Shown here: piece after piece, positions 24,643 to 34,956 of the stretch
Numbering within the stretch: the stretch's first letter is position 1
Layout: every line of letters begins with the position of its first letter
Assembly: GCA_963813975.1 (NCBI GenBank)
Contig: CAWFAP010000006.1
Span: forward strand, 1,054,001 to 1,118,000
Direction: 5' to 3'
Source of the DNA: RYN-230 sp963813975
GTDB taxonomy: Bacteria > Actinomycetota > Actinomycetes > Streptosporangiales > Streptosporangiaceae
DNA length: 64,000 nucleotides
Notes under the pieces: generated by a model
Told to the model about the DNA's origin: nothing
What the model saw: only the letters and a program-made list of their open reading frames with translations
The model's database searches: none
Made by a program: the position numbers and the translations under genes

Positions 24643-25086
24643 CTAGTCGGCGGCGGCGGCCTCCCCGGCCGTGGCGCTGCCAGTCGTGGCGCCGTCGGCC
24701 GCGGCGCTGCCGGCCGCCGGATCGCCGCCGGCGGCCTGCTCTTCGGCCGCGATGGCCAGTTCCGCCGTGTCGTAGAGCGGCAGCCGGTCGGCCAGCCCGG
24801 TGATCCACAGGCTCTTCGTGTACCGGTAGCGCGCCCCGGCCAGGATCAGCGTGCCGCCCTCGGCCTTGAGCTTCTTCCAGTGACCCACGATGACGGCCAG
24901 GGCGCTGGTGTCCATGAAGTCCACCCCGGCCAGGTCCAGGATGATCCGCCTGCTCGCGGCGCGGGCCTGCTTCAGGCAGTCGTCAAAACGGCCGCTGCTC
25001 ACGATGTCCAGGTCACCACGGATGGTGACGACCGTGACGCTGCCGTGCTGCTCTGCTGACAGCCAGAGCCCTTCGCGTCCTTCCAC
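24643..25086 (-). CDS. STAS-domain anti-sigma factor antagonist
   Basis: 147 aa. STAS fold: VTVVTIRGDLDIVSSGRFDDCL, then LDLAGVDFMDTSALAVIVG with the phosphorylatable Ser (DTSAL), and GGTLILAGARYRYTKSLWITGLADRLPLYDT. Phosphorylated by a HATPase kinase and reset by a SpoIIE phosphatase; both partners are encoded next to it. The last 35 residues are an Ala/Gly-rich tail. It is divergent from the MEDS-HATPase gene. Confidence 0.9.
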   Translation of the reverse strand: MEGREGLWLSAEQHGSVTVVTIRGDLDIVSSGRFDDCLKQARAASRRIILDLAGVDFMDTSALAVIVGHWKKLKAEGGTLILAGARYRYTKSLWITGLADRLPLYDTAELAIAAEEQAAGGDPAAGSAAADGATTGSATAGEAAAAD

Positions 25087-25322
25087 GCTGCTCCCCCTGC
25101 AAACTCAGGCTAGGACTGGGAAGGTACACCTGCGATCGTAACCCGGAGCCATGCTTCTGCACATGAGCCGCATACCTGAGATTTGCCCGGGCAGATAGCA
25201 GCCCGTGCGAGGTAGTGTTCCCTCCAGTTACGCGGCCCCGGCTGACCGGCGCAGCGGGGAAATCCGGCTCGTCCGCCCAGGCCATCCGCGGCCGCCTGCT
25301 GAAGCGCGCTAGGCGGCTGGGC

Positions 25323-26270
25323 ATGGGGGTGGACGTGGCGGAGGCGGTGGCCGCCGGCGACGGTTTCCTGCACCGTGCTCTCATGTACCGGGGGGCGGCC
25401 GAATTCCGCGCCGCCATCGAGAGGTACGTCCGCGGCGGGCTGGCCCGGACTGAGCCCGTGCTCATCGCCACCTCACCGGGCAAGGTGAGCTGGCTCCGCC
25501 GGGAGTTCAACGGCGGGACAGCCGGGGTGGCCTTCACCGACATGACCGAAGTGGGGCGCAATCCGGCCCGGATCATCCCGGCCATCCGCACGTTCATGGA
25601 CCGCCACCCCGGGCGCCGGATCCGGTGCGTCGGCGAGCCCGTCTGGGCGGACCGCTCCGCCGCCGAACTGCGAGAGGCCACGCGCTACGAGGCGCTGGTC
25701 AATACGGCGTTCTCCGGGAGCCCGGCCACCGTGGTGTGCCTGTACGACAGCGCGGAGCTGACCACCTCGGTCCTGGAGGACGCCGGCTGCACCCATCCGG
25801 CCATGTTCCGCCACGGGGAGGAGCAGGCCAGCTCCAGCTATCTCGGCTCGGACGGGCTGCCGCCCGGCTGTGACGTCCCGCTGGGCCGCCCGCCCTCCGC
25901 GGCGGAACGCCTCAGTTATCAGCGGGACCTGAGGCCGGTGCGCAGCCTGGTGACCCGGTGCGCGCGCAGTGCCCGGCTGCCGGCCCAGCGCATCACCGAC
26001 CTGGTGCTGGCGGCCAGCGAGGTCGCCGCGAACACGCTGCGGCACACCAAGGCGGGCGGGACCGTCCACCTGTGGCACGACGAGGACGAGATCCTCTGCC
26101 AGATCCAGGACAGCGGTGTCATCGCCGACCCGCTGGCCGGATACCGGATGCCCGCCGAAGACCTGCCCGGCGGCAAGGGCCTGTGGCTCGTGAACCAGGT
26201 GTGCGACCTGGTCGAGCTGCGCACCAGCCCCGAAGGCACCACGATCTGCCTGCACATGAGGCTGCGGTAA
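25323..26270 (+). CDS. MEDS domain-HATPase (RsbW-like anti-sigma) protein
   Basis: About 315 aa. The N-terminal MEDS sensory domain (GDGFLHRALMYRGAAEFRAAIERYVRGGL onward, about 10-180) is followed by a histidine-kinase-like ATPase (about 205-310) with N-box LAASEVAANTLRHT, G1 QDSGVIADP and G2 GGKGLWLVNQV. It likely phosphorylates or sequesters STAS and sigma partners. The start is uncertain: GTG 25215 extends it by 36 Arg-rich residues; ATG 25323 is preferred for domain fit, but its ribosome site is weak. Confidence 0.85.
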   Translation: MGVDVAEAVAAGDGFLHRALMYRGAAEFRAAIERYVRGGLARTEPVLIATSPGKVSWLRREFNGGTAGVAFTDMTEVGRNPARIIPAIRTFMDRHPGRRIRCVGEPVWADRSAAELREATRYEALVNTAFSGSPATVVCLYDSAELTTSVLEDAGCTHPAMFRHGEEQASSSYLGSDGLPPGCDVPLGRPPSAAERLSYQRDLRPVRSLVTRCARSARLPAQRITDLVLAASEVAANTLRHTKAGGTVHLWHDEDEILCQIQDSGVIADPLAGYRMPAEDLPGGKGLWLVNQVCDLVELRTSPEGTTICLHMRLR

Positions 26271-26279
26271 GTTGCGGAG

Positions 26280-27563
26280 ATGATAGGCCTGATTGCGGTG
26301 ACCGGGGGCGGTCGTGCGGCCGCGGAACGGCTGGCCGCCGCCTGGCCCGGGCAGACCCGCAGCTATGACGGCCCGGCCCGTCAGGCGCTGGCCCGGGCCT
26401 GGGCCCAGTGCGACGGGCTGGTGTGCTTCCTCGCCGTTGGCGCCACGGTGCGGCTGATCGCCCCGCTGCTGAACAGCAAGTGGACCGACCCTGCCGTCGT
26501 CTGCGTAGACGAATCAGGGCGCCGGGCAGTCGCGGTCGTCGGGGGCCACGCGGCCGGCGCGAACGCGCTGGCCACCCGCGTCGCCGAGGTGTTCGGGGCG
26601 GACGCGGTGATCACGACGGCCACCGACGCGGTGAGCCTGCCGGGGCTCGACATGCTGGGCTGGCCGACCGAGGGCGCGATCGGCACGGTCAGCCGGGCGC
26701 TGCTCGATGGCGAGCGGGTCCAGCTCGAATCGGCGGAGACCTGGCCGCTGCCGCCGCTCCCGGCCACCGTGGGGGACACCGGGGAGTACCGGATCCTGAT
26801 CAGCGACCGGGTCGCCGCGGGCGATCCGCGCACCGCGGTGCTGCGCCCGCCGTCCCTGGTGGTCGGGGTGCACGTGGCCGGGCTGGCGGCCAATTCCGAG
26901 ACGGCCGCGGACGAGGTGCTGCGGCTGACGGATGCCGCGCTGGGCGAGGCCCGGGTGGCGGCGGCCAGCGTCTCCACCCTGGCCACGCTGAGCGACGACG
27001 GCGGCGCACGGCCGGGAATCGCCGCGGCTGCCCGCGAACGCGGCTGGCCGCTGGTGAGCTACCCGGCGTCCCGGCTGACCGGAGCGCGGAGCGGAGGCGG
27101 GGGCGTGGCCGCCCCCGCCCGGCTGAACGTGGCCGAGGCGGCGGCCCTGGCCGGCGCCGCGGAGCTGGTCCTGCCCGCGCGCAGATCCGGGGACGCGAGC
27201 GTGGCGGTGGCCCGGATCCGGCCCCGCGGCCGGCTCGCCCTGGTCGGTGCCGGGCCCGGCCCCCGCGACCTGCTCACCCCCCGTGCGACCAGCGAGCTGC
27301 GCCGGGCCTCGGTGATTGCCGGAAACGGCGCCGTCCTGGAACAGGTGGCCGACCTGCTCCGGTCCGGGACCCGGGTGTTTCGCGCCGACCCGGGGGAGGA
27401 GGAGGCCCGCGGCCAGGAGGCGCTGCAGCAGGCCCGGCTGGGCCACGCGGTCGCGGTCGTCTTCCCAGCCGATCCGAGCCTGCACGCGCTGGCTGGCCTG
27501 CTTGAGGAACTTGCCGGAGATGATGTCGATGTGCTGAGGGTCCCCGGCGTCGTCTCCAGCTGA
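26280..27563 (+). CDS. cbiG: CbiG (cobalt-precorrin 5A hydrolase) fused to a truncated tetrapyrrole methylase
   Basis: 427 aa. N-terminal CbiG domain (1-120; FLAVGATVRLIAPLLNSKWTDPAVVCVDESGR, GGHAAGANALATRVAE), middle linker, and a C-terminal CbiG/CobE domain (about 195-300; VGVHVAGLAANSETAADEVL, STLATLSDDG). CbiG opens the lactone ring in anaerobic-type B12 synthesis. From about 318 (LALVGAGPGPRDLLTPRATSELRRASVIAGNG) it resembles the first half of a CbiH/CobJ methylase, but it stops at 427, so the second half of that domain is missing. No other cob/cbi gene is in the window. Confidence 0.85.
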   Translation: MIGLIAVTGGGRAAAERLAAAWPGQTRSYDGPARQALARAWAQCDGLVCFLAVGATVRLIAPLLNSKWTDPAVVCVDESGRRAVAVVGGHAAGANALATRVAEVFGADAVITTATDAVSLPGLDMLGWPTEGAIGTVSRALLDGERVQLESAETWPLPPLPATVGDTGEYRILISDRVAAGDPRTAVLRPPSLVVGVHVAGLAANSETAADEVLRLTDAALGEARVAAASVSTLATLSDDGGARPGIAAAARERGWPLVSYPASRLTGARSGGGGVAAPARLNVAEAAALAGAAELVLPARRSGDASVAVARIRPRGRLALVGAGPGPRDLLTPRATSELRRASVIAGNGAVLEQVADLLRSGTRVFRADPGEEEARGQEALQQARLGHAVAVVFPADPSLHALAGLLEELAGDDVDVLRVPGVVSS

Positions 27564-27625
27564 GCACCGGCCCGCGCCGAGCGGCCCGCGCCGGCCGGCC
27601 GGCCAGCCGGCCCGCGGTCACCGGG

Positions 27626-28894
27626 TTAGTTTCCCTCGGCGTTCTGGGCGGGCGGGTCGTCGCCGACGATGATGCCGCCGCCGCGCCGCCAGCTCAGGTA
27701 GCGGTAGGACAGGTTGATCAGCGCGTTGACCCGGTTCCGCCCGCCCAGCAGCGTGACCAGGTGCAGGCCCAGCCAGGCCAGCCAGGCGATCGTGCCGCGG
27801 AACCGTATCCCGTGGTTGAGCTGGACCACTGCCGAACGGCTGCTGATCGTGGCCATGGTGCCCTTGTCGTGATAGTGGAAGGGCTCGGTGGCCTGCCCGG
27901 CTTCCAGCCGCCGGATCTGCACGGCGGCGTGCCGCCCCATCTGGATGGCGGGCTGGGCGAGCTGGGGCGTGGGCTCATTCTCCGGTCGCGCGATGTCGCC
28001 GATCGCGAAGATGCGCTCCTGTCCCTCCACCCGCAGATCCGGGCCGACCGGCACGCGGCCCCCCTTGCCCTGGGGCAGGCCCCACTTGCTGAGCTGCGGT
28101 GGGCCGGCCACCCCGGCCGCCCACGCGGTGAGGTTGCTGGGCATCTCCTGGCCGCCGGCCAGGATTATACGGTCCGCGGTGATCTCCCGGATCTCCGCGT
28201 TCAGGTGCAGGTCGACGCCGCGTTTGACGAGCTGGTCGCGGGCGTAGTCCCGGAGCGACGGATGGAAGGGGCCGAGCAGGTCGGGGGCCTGCTCCATGAG
28301 CCTGATGTGCACCCGCTCCGGATCGATCTCGGGGTAGGACGCGTGCAGGCCCAGGTTGCGCAGGTCGGCCAGCGTGCCCGCCAGTTCCACCCCGGTCGCG
28401 CTGCCGCCCACGATCGTGACGGTCACGTCCTGGTGCCCGTCCGGCTCGAGGCTCAACCGTTCCAGGCCGGCCAGGATCCGCTCGCGCATGGTGACCGCGT
28501 CGTGCAGCGTGTACAGGCCGTGACTGTATTCGGCCGCGCCGGTGATCCCGTAGAAGGCGGCTGTGACCCCGACGGCCAGGATGAGGTAGTCGTACTCCAC
28601 CCGGCCGCCATCCGCGAACTCCGCCACCCGGGCCTCGGCATCTACCGCGGCCAGCTCGCCGTGCCGGAAACGGGCGCCGTACTTGTGGGCGAAGCCGCGC
28701 AGCGCGTACGCCACGTCGCTGGGGGCCAGCCCGGCCGTGGCCACCTGGTACAGCAGCGGCTGGAACGTGCTGTAAATGTGCCGGTCCGCGAGGGTGACCC
28801 GGAACCCGCCGCGGGCCAGCCTGCTCACCGTGGACAGGCCCGCGAAGCCGGCCCCGACCACGAGGACCCGTGGGCCGGTATTGGCTGATTTCAC
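27626..28894 (-). CDS. ndh: Type II NADH dehydrogenase (NAD(P)/FAD-dependent oxidoreductase)
   Basis: About 422 aa from GTG 28894. FAD site RVLVVGAGFAGLSTVSRLARGGF, NAD site VTIVGGSATGVELAGTLADL, and the second FAD motif IFAIGDIARPENEPTPQLAQPAIQMGRHAA. The C-terminus contains an amphipathic or hydrophobic segment (FRGTIAWLAWLGLHLVTLLG) that anchors such enzymes to the inner face of the membrane. It passes electrons from NADH to menaquinone without proton pumping. The upstream extension to 29050 has no family likeness. Confidence 0.9.
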   Translation of the reverse strand: MKSANTGPRVLVVGAGFAGLSTVSRLARGGFRVTLADRHIYSTFQPLLYQVATAGLAPSDVAYALRGFAHKYGARFRHGELAAVDAEARVAEFADGGRVEYDYLILAVGVTAAFYGITGAAEYSHGLYTLHDAVTMRERILAGLERLSLEPDGHQDVTVTIVGGSATGVELAGTLADLRNLGLHASYPEIDPERVHIRLMEQAPDLLGPFHPSLRDYARDQLVKRGVDLHLNAEIREITADRIILAGGQEMPSNLTAWAAGVAGPPQLSKWGLPQGKGGRVPVGPDLRVEGQERIFAIGDIARPENEPTPQLAQPAIQMGRHAAVQIRRLEAGQATEPFHYHDKGTMATISSRSAVVQLNHGIRFRGTIAWLAWLGLHLVTLLGGRNRVNALINLSYRYLSWRRGGGIIVGDDPPAQNAEGN

Positions 28895-29009
28895 GCCCCG
28901 GCCCCTACCCACGCCGGGCGGCTGCTCACGCGATGCCCGGGAAAAGCCGCCAGGCGGCGCCGGGACGCGGGTGCGGCCGCCCGGGCCTGCGCGGAACGCT
29001 GCCGGCAGC

Positions 29010-30161
29010 TCATCCGGAGAACGCCGCGGCCGCGCTGGCCACGACGTCACGCAGCAGGCCGCTATGGCGGAACGCGTCCCGCTGGAACGAGGCGCCGGTG
29101 CCGCGCCGCAGCACGCCCGCGGCCAGCCCGGTCACCGTGCCGAGGTCACCCGCGTCAGCCAGCGCGTCCCTGGTGTGCTCCAGCAGCAGGTTGACCACGG
29201 CTGCTGCCTGGTCCGGCTGGCCGGTGAACGGGTCGACCAGCGGGCCGTCCAGGCCCGACCGGCTGGCCCGCCACGTCCCGAGCCGGAGCAGTTCGCCGCG
29301 CATCCGCAGCGGCTCCGCACCCTGCTGCCAGGCCCGCGCCTCGGTCTCCACCAGGGCCCGCACCAGCGCGGCGATCAGCACCGCATCCTCGTGGCGCAGG
29401 CAGACATCGGCGATGCGGACCTCGAGCGTGGGGTAGTGCTGGGACAGCCGCGCGTCGAAGTACACCATGCCGGTGTCCAGCAGCGTCCCGGTCCGCACCA
29501 TCTGGTCCACGGTGGCCTGGTAGGCCTGCGCGGAGCCGAACCACTCGGTGGGTCCCGAGCACGGCCACCGGCCCCAGGCCTGGTACCGGAAGCTCGCGTA
29601 GGAACTGTCCATCCCCTGCCAGAACGGGGAGTTGGCGCTCAGCGCCAGCAGCGCGGCCAGCCAGGGCTGGATGCGGTCCAGCACCGCCACGCCCTCCTCG
29701 TCCGACCCGACCTCGACATGCACGTGGCAGCCACAGGTGAGCTGCTCCTGTGCGGTCAGCCCGAAGGCCTCGGCCATCCGCTGGTAACGCGGCTTGCCCG
29801 TGGTCTCGGGCTCGACGGGGACCGGCGAGGTGCCCAGGGCGGCGACCTGGACGCCGACCCGCCCGGCGGCCTCCGCGGCGGCGGCGCGGGCCCGGCGCAG
29901 CTCGCCCTCCAGCTCGTCCAGCGTGGTGCAGGGCCGGGTGTTGGTCTCGACCTGCTGGAGCTGGAGCTCGTAGTCCAGGTCCTGGTCCTGGTGCCCCGGG
30001 GCTGACCCCGCCCCCCGGCCGCCTGCCCCGGGGCCGCCCGCCTCCGGGCCGCCGGCCGCGTCGCCCGCCCGCAACACGGCGGCGGCGACCGCGCGGGGGC
30101 GGCCGGTTTCCGGCTCCACCAGCAGGAGCTCCTCTTCCACGCCCACGCTGCGCACGTCCAT
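29010..30161 (-). CDS. Carboxylate-amine ligase, GCS2/YbdK family
   Basis: 383 aa. Glutamate-cysteine ligase type 2 family: SVGVEEELLLVEPETG at the N-terminus, QVETNTRPCTTLDEL, CGCHVHVEV and LEVRIADVCLRHEDA (metal- and ATP-binding). Members make gamma-glutamyl amides with ATP; the exact amine is unknown. A Gly/Ala-rich insertion (about 32-57) is encoded by GC repeats. Confidence 0.88.
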   Translation of the reverse strand: MDVRSVGVEEELLLVEPETGRPRAVAAAVLRAGDAAGGPEAGGPGAGGRGAGSAPGHQDQDLDYELQLQQVETNTRPCTTLDELEGELRRARAAAAEAAGRVGVQVAALGTSPVPVEPETTGKPRYQRMAEAFGLTAQEQLTCGCHVHVEVGSDEEGVAVLDRIQPWLAALLALSANSPFWQGMDSSYASFRYQAWGRWPCSGPTEWFGSAQAYQATVDQMVRTGTLLDTGMVYFDARLSQHYPTLEVRIADVCLRHEDAVLIAALVRALVETEARAWQQGAEPLRMRGELLRLGTWRASRSGLDGPLVDPFTGQPDQAAAVVNLLLEHTRDALADAGDLGTVTGLAAGVLRRGTGASFQRDAFRHSGLLRDVVASAAAAFSG

Positions 30162-30231
30162 CTGACCAGCATGCCTGGTGAACCGGGAGAGTACGTCAGC
30201 GGAAACGTGGATGTAATACAGAAACGGATCA

Positions 30232-31072
<841 letters not shown>

Positions 31073-31082
31073 GGTGCTTTCC

Positions 31083-31176
31083 GTGCGCGGGCTGCGGCCC
31101 GCGCACTCGCGCTATCCGTGCGCGGCTTCCGGCCCGCGCGCCCGCGCGGCCCGCGCACGGGTTCCGGCCCGTGCGC
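31083..31176. terminator. Cluster of GC-rich hairpins
   Basis: GTGCGCGGGC-TGCG-GCCCGCGCAC (31083-31106) is a perfect 10-bp stem. A related imperfect copy follows, and GCGCACGGG-TTCCGG-CCCGTGCGC (31153-31176) forms a 9-bp stem. They stand just after the GH15 remnant and probably stop transcription. The rest of the gap to 31406 shows no gene. Confidence 0.7.
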
Positions 31177-31406
31177 CCGCGCTGACCCCGCCTCCCGCAC
31201 GTAAAAATTCTCCGCAACGAAAACCGTCCCGCCCTGCTCAGCAGCGTCCCGCATGGCCTCCCGCGCCGGGTGTTTCGCCCCTTTCCGGGCATGCTGACCA
31301 CACGGTGGCTTCCCGTTTCGGGTACTTTTGCCGACCGGGGGGCAGGTATCTGCCGAATGGGCGCTCCGTGCCGGAGGCCTGGATTCCGGCACACTGGAGG
31401 CTCGGG

Positions 31407-33021
31407 ATGGGAATGAGGCGCGTCCGCGTCAGATCGTGGTATGCCGCCGGGGCCGGCCTGCTCGTGGCCGGTCTGCTCGCCGCGTGCACCTCAGCGGGCC
31501 AGTCGGCCCAGTCCGCGCACCGCAACAAGGACAGGACCGCGTCGGTCAAGGAGGTCATGGGCGGCCCGAACGGCCACTACGTGGTTCCCGCGGGCATCCA
31601 CAAGATCAAGCATGTGATCATCATCATGCAGGAGAACCGCTCGTTCGACAGCTACTTCGGCACCTACCCCGGCGCGGACGGCATCCCCATGAAGGACGGG
31701 AAGCCCACGGTGTGCGTGCCCAGCCCGGCCGGCGGCTGCACCCGGCCCTACCACGACCTGGCGGACCGCAACGGTGGCGGCCCGCACGGCGAAGGCAACG
31801 CGGTAGCCGACGTGAACGGCGGCCAGATGAACGGGTTCATCAGGCAGCGCGACGCGGCCCGGGCGACCTGCCTGATCCCCAACGATCCCGCGTGCGCCAG
31901 CGGCCGCACCCCGGACGTGATGGGGTACCACACGGCCGCGGAGATCCCCAACTACTGGAAGTACGCCCAGAACTACGTACTCCAGGACCACATGTTCGAG
32001 CCGGTCAAGTCGTGGTCGCTGCCGGACCACCTGTACATGGTGTCGGCGTGGTCGGCCAAGTGCAAGAACCGCTCGCCGATGAGCTGCGTCAACGACATCG
32101 TCGGGCCCTACGGGGTCGACAAGTTCCAGAAGGCCGTGGACCGCGAGCTGGCCAAGGGCAAAGCCTCGATGGATCTGGCCTGGACGGACATCACCTGGCT
32201 GCTGTACGCGCACCACATCAGCTGGCGGTACTACGTACAGGCGGGCGTGCAGCCCGACTGCGACAACGACTCGGCCGAGACGTGCGCGGCGGTCAAGCAG
32301 AACGTGCAGACCCCCGGGATCTGGAATCCGCTGCCGCTGTTCGGGGACGTGCAGGCCGACCATCAGCTGCACAACATCGAGTTCGACGCGGGCCTACCTG
32401 CGTGAGGCCAAGCTGGGAACCCTGCCCGCGGTCAGCTGGATCGTCCCCTCGGGGCCGAACAGTGACCACCCGCCCGCCGGTATCCACCGGGGGCAGGCCT
32501 ACGTCACGGCGCTGATCAACGCCGCGATGCGCAGCCCGGACTGGAAGTCGACCGCGGTCTTCCTGTCCTGGGACGACTGGGGCGGCTTCTACGACCACGT
32601 GGTCCCGCCGGCCGTGGACCAGAACGGCTACGGCCTGCGGGTGCCAGGGCTGGTCATCTCCCCGTATGCCCGGCGCGGCTACATCGACCACCAGACGCTC
32701 AGCAGCGACGCCTACCTGAAGTTCATTGAGGACGACTTCCTGAGTGGCGCCCGGCTCAATCCCGCGACCGACCGCCGGCCGGATCCCCGGCCCGACGTCC
32801 GCGAGATCGCGCCGGTCCTGGGCAACTTGGTCCAGGACTTCAACTTCAGCCAGGCCCCGCGCCCGCCGATACTGCTGCCCACCAACCCGCGCAGCGACTC
32901 GCCCACCATCCCGGCCTACTTCATCGGCGGGCCCGCCTGCCAGGGCTGCACCACGATCCTCTCCGGCAGCCCCGGCGCGGCCGGCCCGCAAGTGCCCCAG
33001 CAGCTCCCAACGCCCAGGTAG
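31407..33021 (+). CDS. Secreted phosphoesterase (phospholipase C/acid phosphatase family), frameshifted
   Basis: ATG 31407 has GGAGG upstream. A lipoprotein signal (AAGAGLLVAGLLAAC) leads to IKHVIIIMQENRSFDSYFGTYPGADGI, the metal-binding start of the PF04185 phosphoesterase family (bacterial phospholipase C, AcpA), then DHMFEPVKSWSLPDHLYMVS. At 32390-32392 one G too many in GGG sends the frame to a stop at 32405. With it removed, DAAYLREAKLGTLPAVSWIVPSGPNSDHPP continues to FLSWDDWGGFYDHVVPP and ends at 33021. A sequencing error is likely; otherwise it is a recent null allele. Confidence 0.83.
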
Positions 33022-33042
33022 GACGCTGTTAGATTCAGGCAG

Positions 33043-33531
33043 GTGCATATCCGGAAAGCCACGGACCGGGACTGGCCGCGCATCTACCCGATCTACGCGA
33101 CGATCATGGGCGAGGGCAGAACCTACCCGTTTCCTGAACGGCAGACCCTGGACGAGGGCCGCTCCTGGTGGATGGAAGAACCGCCCGGGCAGACCGTCGT
33201 CGCCGTCAGCGGCGATGGCACCATCACCGGGTCCGCGAAAATGGGACCTAACCGGCCCGGACGCGGAGCCCACATCGCCACCGCTTCGTTCATCGTCGAC
33301 CCGGCCTGCCGGGGGCAGGGGATAGGCCGCGCTCTCGGTGAGTACTTCCTCGGCTGGGCACGAGCCGGACGATTCCACGGCGCCCAGTTCAATGCCGTCG
33401 TCGAGGCCAACCACCCCGCCGTCCACCTGTGGCGCTCGCTCGGATTCGGGATCATCGGCACCGTCCCCGAGGCCTTCGACCACCCCGAGCAGGGCCTCGT
33501 CGGCCTCCACATCATGTACCAGAAACTCTGA
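33043..33531 (+). CDS. GNAT family N-acetyltransferase
   Basis: 162 aa from GTG 33043. Acetyl-CoA motif A is FIVDPACRGQGIGRALGEY (about 86-104); the C-terminal EANHPAVHLWRSLGFGIIGTVPEAFDHPEQGLVGLHIMYQKL is typical of phosphinothricin-type GNATs. Substrate unknown. It starts 21 bp after the phosphoesterase. Confidence 0.88.
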   Translation: MHIRKATDRDWPRIYPIYATIMGEGRTYPFPERQTLDEGRSWWMEEPPGQTVVAVSGDGTITGSAKMGPNRPGRGAHIATASFIVDPACRGQGIGRALGEYFLGWARAGRFHGAQFNAVVEANHPAVHLWRSLGFGIIGTVPEAFDHPEQGLVGLHIMYQKL

Positions 33532-33638
33532 CCTGGGCGCCGCTGCGCTTCCCGGGCCCGCGGGTGGCGCCGGGCGTGAGATGACCGCCGCCATGGAAGG
33601 CACGCCGGCGCCCGTCATGCTCCCCGGAGACGACCCCG

Positions 33639-33779
33639 GTGGCGATCGTGCTGCTCCTCGCGGTGCGCAGTGGGAATCTGCCCGCGGCCGGAAGCCTCCT
33701 GGCCGAGCCCCCGGGCTCGCTCGAGCCAGGCCTGGTGCTCGCCGACTGGCTCGGCGAGCACGGCACTACCGGCGGCTGA
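33639..33779 (+). CDS. Possible 46-aa small protein or gene remnant
   Basis: GTG 33639 opens a 46-codon frame VAIVLLLAVRSGNLPAAGSLLAEPPGSLEPGLVLADWLGEHGTTGG with sensible residue composition, in an otherwise empty 250-bp gap. No ribosome site is clear and I do not recognise it. A direct repeat CTACCGGCGGCTGAGCG spans its stop and the end of the convergent DUF2332 gene. Possibly the C-terminus of a lost gene. Confidence 0.25.
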   Translation: MAIVLLLAVRSGNLPAAGSLLAEPPGSLEPGLVLADWLGEHGTTGG

Positions 33780-33783
33780 GCGG

Positions 33784-34854
33784 CTACCGGCGGCTGAGCG
33801 CCCGGGCCTGCGGCGCTAGCGGTTCTATCCAACGCAGATGACCGTCTACCACGGCGACGGTCTCAGTCACTGAGCTGGGCGTGCGGAGGAGCAAGGCGGC
33901 ACCGGGACGTGCGGGGCCGGGGCGGGGATCGGGGTCGGGAGAGTCCTCGATCGACAGCCACCACAACGGGCCGCCGTCATTGAGGCGGGCGATCGCGGCA
34001 TCGAAGGCGTCCAGGCGGTCCTCGGGAACGTGCATGCGGGTCGCGGAGTGGAAGACCACCCGCGGCTGGCCGGCGGGCAGCTCGGCAGCGATGCGGGGAA
34101 GCACGTCAATGGCATCACCGGCGTGGATGAGCGGCGGGTCTGCTGCCGCAAGGTCCAGGGCCGCCCGAAGCAGGGCACGTTGTCCGTGGTTCTCGGGCCA
34201 GATGAGTGCCTCGAGCCATCCACGTGCGTCCGGGTCCAGTACGTCGACCGGATCGAGGTCGACACCTTGCACGGTCGCAATCTCGGGCAGCATGTCCAGC
34301 TCTGGCCGGGGCGCTCGGCCGTACAAGTCGGCGATGAGCTGGATCGGCGAGGCCCGGTCACCGAAGCGCCGCCCGCCGACTTGATATCCGTAGTGGCCGA
34401 ACCGCAGGTTGAGCCCGGCGCTCGCGCCCACCTCGATCAGGTGCACTGGTTCCGCGACGTCATGGGCGATCATGCTCAGGCCCAGGCGCAGCCCGAGGGC
34501 CCGCTGTACCTGATTGGTCTGCACAAGCCGGGTGCTGATCGTCTCGGCCAGCTCCGCCCCGAATGCCTCGCAGAATGACACGAGCGCAGGCCCGGCGTCA
34601 GCGGCCGGCCGAACCTGGGCACCGGCTATCGAGGGATAGAAGCGTGCGAGCGCATGATCCGCCCCGCCCAGCAGCAGACGGTGGACCGCGCCGAAGAACA
34701 GGAAGGTCGGGTACTGACCCGGGCGGCCTTGGGCAGCCAGGTCGAGCAGCTCATCATGAACCGCGACGGTCCGGCTCAGGGCCCGGTACAACGGCGAGGT
34801 CGTGAACTCTCCCGGGTCCTCAAAGGCGTGCCGCAATTTCTGCCGGTCCAGCAT
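33784..34854 (-). CDS. DUF2332 family protein
   Basis: 356 aa. The pattern LLGGADHALARFYPS, HLIEVGASAGLNLRFGHYGYQVGGRRFGD and LIHAGDAIDVLPRIAAELPAGQPRVVFHSAT fits DUF2332, whose glycine-rich EVGASAGLNL resembles an SAM-binding motif of Rossmann methyltransferases. No substrate is known. It is a single gene; the codon third positions are slightly less GC-rich than in its neighbours. Confidence 0.85.
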   Translation of the reverse strand: MLDRQKLRHAFEDPGEFTTSPLYRALSRTVAVHDELLDLAAQGRPGQYPTFLFFGAVHRLLLGGADHALARFYPSIAGAQVRPAADAGPALVSFCEAFGAELAETISTRLVQTNQVQRALGLRLGLSMIAHDVAEPVHLIEVGASAGLNLRFGHYGYQVGGRRFGDRASPIQLIADLYGRAPRPELDMLPEIATVQGVDLDPVDVLDPDARGWLEALIWPENHGQRALLRAALDLAAADPPLIHAGDAIDVLPRIAAELPAGQPRVVFHSATRMHVPEDRLDAFDAAIARLNDGGPLWWLSIEDSPDPDPRPGPARPGAALLLRTPSSVTETVAVVDGHLRWIEPLAPQARALSRR

Positions 34855-34956
34855 CAGCCGAGCCTAACCGGACAGCCCAGCGCTGCTTTGATGGCGCATG
34901 CTGACCGAGCTGGCCGCGACCATTCCCGCCGCGAACGGATGGTCAGGCGCAGCCCC

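Noticed and set aside
31083..31176. A CRISPR-like or repeat array
   Set aside because: The copies are hairpin arms of unequal spacing without spacers.
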